DNA of 64,000 nucleotides from Pseudomonadota bacterium (GTDB lineage: Bacteria; Pseudomonadota; Alphaproteobacteria; Rhodospirillales; Magnetospirillaceae), in NCBI GenBank assembly GCA_021781575.1, contig JAJXWP010000005.1, positions 62,001 through 126,000 on the forward strand, given 5' to 3'. The notes under the pieces were generated by a model that was given only the letters and a program-made list of their open reading frames with translations, did no database searches and was not told the DNA's origin. Positions within the stretch are counted from its first letter, which is position 1, and each line of letters starts with the position of its first letter. This document shows positions 62,314-64,000 of the stretch, in pieces. Made by a program: the position numbers and the translations under genes.

Positions 62314-63540
62314 TCACTTGACCAGCTTGGCTTTCTTCAGCCAGCTCGAGAACATCTCGCCGGCCGGCGTACGCCGGGGCGCAACGGTCGGACCGCGGTG
62401 GGCGACCAGCAGCGCCAGCTGCCGGATCGGGTCAACCAGCTTGTGGGTTTTCGCCGCTTCTCCCAGCATCTGCCCGTTGTTAGACGCCTCGCCGAAAATG
62501 GGATCGAAGGGCAGGCACAAGGCCGGTTTGACTTTCAGCGTTTCCTCAAAATCCTTGGCGGAAAGCTGGGTCTTCTTGTAGGAGTCCAGCTTGTTGAGAA
62601 CGAGGTGAGTCGGCGCGTCGGCGCCACGCCGCTGGCCGACTTCGTCGAGAAGCGCCTTGGCATCCCGCAGGTTGGGCAAGTCCGGCTGCGCGACGATGAT
62701 CAGATCATCTGCCCGCTCAAGTGCATGGGCAATCCAGGGCGCCCACAGATGTGGCAGATCGACCAGCACCAGCGGCGCCATCTGGCGGGTCAAATCGAGC
62801 AGCTTGTCCACCGCCTCAACCTCGATCGGCGGCCACGAGCGGAGTTCGCTGGGGCTGGGAAGAAGCTGCAGGCAATCGTCGTATTTGACCAGGATGCGGT
62901 CGAGCAGTTGGGCGTCGATGCGTTCCGGCTCGCCCAGCAATTCGCCGACCGTCTGCCGAGCCTCGACATTGAACGCCAGGCCCACGGTGCCGAATGCCAA
63001 GTCAAGGTCGAGCAGGATCATCTCCTCGCCGGTGGCCTTGGACAGGCTCCAGGCGACATTGTGGGCCAGCGTACTGCTGCCCGCACCGCCGCGGGCTCCG
63101 AAAAAAACGACCAACCGTCCGCGCGGCGCCGAGGCGCGGTCGGAAAACAGGCTCTCGACGGCCCCCAGCAACTGCTTGGCCGACACCGGCGCGACAAAGT
63201 ATTCCGAGACGCCGCGCGACAGCAGATTGCGATAGATTTCGATGTCGTTCACATGGCCGATCACCAGCACACGCGACCCCGCGACGCAGACCTCGGCGAG
63301 GCGCCCCAGGCGCTCCAGCAGGCCACCCTGGTCGCCGTTGTCCTCGACGATGACAAGCGGCGGAGTGGCGTTGTCGTGATAGTGCTCGATGGCCGCCCCC
63401 AACCCCCCGGGGCGCAGCGCAATGCGTGATTTGCCGAGCAGGCGGTCCTGACGGAACTGCTCGAAGATCTGCTCGACCTCCGTCGTCGCGTGGAAGCAGT
63501 CTATGGCGAGCCGATAGATCACAGTCTCACTGGCCTCCAC
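62314..63540 (-). CDS. cpaE: CpaE/TadZ-type pilus localisation ATPase
   Basis: 408 residues. An atypical receiver-like N-terminal domain (about 1-130, without clear phosphoacceptor) precedes a MinD/ParA-like ATPase: deviant Walker A FFGARGGAGSSTLAHNVAWS, LLDLDLAFGTVGLAFNVEAR and LVLVDLPHLWAPWIAHALER, with LVLNKLDSYKKTQLSAKDFE as the nucleotide-base motif. Such proteins position the Tad machine at the pole. The start overlaps the cpaD-like gene by 14 bp. Confidence 0.92.
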   Translation of the reverse strand: MEASETVIYRLAIDCFHATTEVEQIFEQFRQDRLLGKSRIALRPGGLGAAIEHYHDNATPPLVIVEDNGDQGGLLERLGRLAEVCVAGSRVLVIGHVNDIEIYRNLLSRGVSEYFVAPVSAKQLLGAVESLFSDRASAPRGRLVVFFGARGGAGSSTLAHNVAWSLSKATGEEMILLDLDLAFGTVGLAFNVEARQTVGELLGEPERIDAQLLDRILVKYDDCLQLLPSPSELRSWPPIEVEAVDKLLDLTRQMAPLVLVDLPHLWAPWIAHALERADDLIIVAQPDLPNLRDAKALLDEVGQRRGADAPTHLVLNKLDSYKKTQLSAKDFEETLKVKPALCLPFDPIFGEASNNGQMLGEAAKTHKLVDPIRQLALLVAHRGPTVAPRRTPAGEMFSSWLKKAKLVK

Positions 63541-64000
63541 CTGCGCTGCTGCTCGTGCTCCGGGCTTCCCAGGGAAGCGGCACCGACCACGGCGCGGCGC
63601 CCTGGTTCAACTTGTCGATCACCACATCGCTGCGGTCGCCCTGACGCCCCTCGATGGGTCGGGCCTCGACCAGATCGCGCGGGTCGGCCACCATGGCGCC
63701 CAGATTGCGCTGCGTGGCGCAGCCGAAGTTGGCGAAGGGCGCGTTGCGGTCACCCGTGGCCCAATCGTAACAATCGGGCAACTGGGCGACATTGGTGGTG
63801 AAGCGCAGCAGCGCCGTTCCCGGCGGAATGGCGGGTTCGTCGATGATCAGCTGCAAACGCAGCTCTCGGACCTTGAGACCGCCATCTAGCAGCACGGCGG
63901 CAACATGATGGGCGTAGGCCCGTGCCGCCTTGTCGGCGGCGCCGGCGGCGCCTACCGAAATGTCCACCAGGCCGGTGCCGCGGTGCAGGAACTGAGTGCC
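63527..64000 (-). CDS. cpaD: CpaD-like pilus assembly protein, N-terminus outside the window
   Basis: The frame is open from the stop at 63527 to the window end, 157 residues. NAPFANFGCATQRNLGAMVA and DPRDLVEARPIEGRQGDRSD are the conserved C-terminal CpaD motif, with the invariant FGCATQxNLAxMV. CpaD is a Tad-system protein thought to act at the outer membrane or periplasm. A GTG at 63967 is probably internal, since the preceding codons remain coding-like. The secretin gene (cpaC/rcpA) should lie just beyond the window. Confidence 0.88.
   Translation of the reverse strand, partial: GTQFLHRGTGLVDISVGAAGAADKAARAYAHHVAAVLLDGGLKVRELRLQLIIDEPAIPPGTALLRFTTNVAQLPDCYDWATGDRNAPFANFGCATQRNLGAMVADPRDLVEARPIEGRQGDRSDVVIDKLNQGAAPWSVPLPWEARSTSSSAGGGQ

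Noticed and set aside
60991-63429. An 812-codon open frame on the plus strand across the tad genes
   Set aside because: It is antisense to cpaE and tadA, whose products are fully recognisable; long antisense frames are common in high-GC DNA.
1-64000. CRISPR arrays, integrases, prophage structural genes, magnetosome genes and complete insertion sequences
   Set aside because: None seen on reading both strands; the mobile signals are limited to short non-coding repeats and gene remnants.

Overview
The window is a high-GC alphaproteobacterial chromosome segment, most likely from a Magnetospirillum/Phaeospirillum-type member of the Rhodospirillales. This rests on the protein styles, the tol-pal gene set next to ruvCAB and yebC, a short-form-HisG-type hisZ beside purA, a Tad/Cpa pilus locus and several chemoreceptors. 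No magnetosome, nif or photosynthesis structural genes are present, so genus is inferred rather than shown.

Layout. 1-2167: a truncated methylmalonate-semialdehyde dehydrogenase gene divergent from an IclR regulator around a palindromic operator, then a DUF1003 membrane protein. 2264-6220: an accessory patch holding two hipBA-type toxin-antitoxin modules (one toxin decayed by an internal deletion, one intact), a C5 DNA-methyltransferase remnant and a non-coding mobile repeat. 6217-9191: TPR lipoprotein, rpmJ, mlaC and small unknown genes. 9354-12819: a 2[4Fe-4S] ferredoxin divergent from a 986-residue fusion of both NfnAB-type flavoprotein subunits with zinc ribbons and a rubrerythrin-like diiron domain. 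12868-16779: glycosyltransferase, methyltransferase, small Cys-rich proteins, a BrnT-type toxin with an HTH antitoxin, and tRNA-Glu(CTC). 16824-26356: JAMM protease, rluD, rpoH, a pseudokinase/membrane-protein pair, purA, hisZ and a soluble zinc-binding chemoreceptor.

26499-45843 is a long minus-strand housekeeping run. It covers serine synthesis (serC, serA), a PLP dehydratase, thiD, glmM, folP, ftsH, tilS, the envelope system cpoB-pal-tolB-tolA-tolR-tolQ-ybgC, and ruvB-ruvA-ruvC-yebC, with many 1-4 bp start/stop overlaps. 46106-58039 mixes a transmembrane chemoreceptor, nitrilase-grx-comF, sfsA-map-radC, DedA/MarR, Sel1 and response-regulator genes. 57518-64000 is part of a Tad/Cpa (Flp pilus) locus: an orphan CpaC N-terminal-domain protein, tadD, tadC, tadB, tadA/cpaF, cpaE and a cpaD that runs off the end.

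The most unusual signals are two. First, a family of ~310-bp modular, hairpin-ended, MITE-like repeats (5912-6220, 57212-57521, a rearranged copy at 48247-48417 and a remnant at 7676-7714). Their CTAG ends coincide exactly with the TAG stop codons of five neighbouring genes, which fits an IS630/Tc1-type element inserting at the TA of CTAG. Second, the single-chain NfnAB-rubrerythrin fusion. Further points of interest are three hip operators spaced exactly 50 bp apart and a pseudokinase translationally coupled to a membrane protein.
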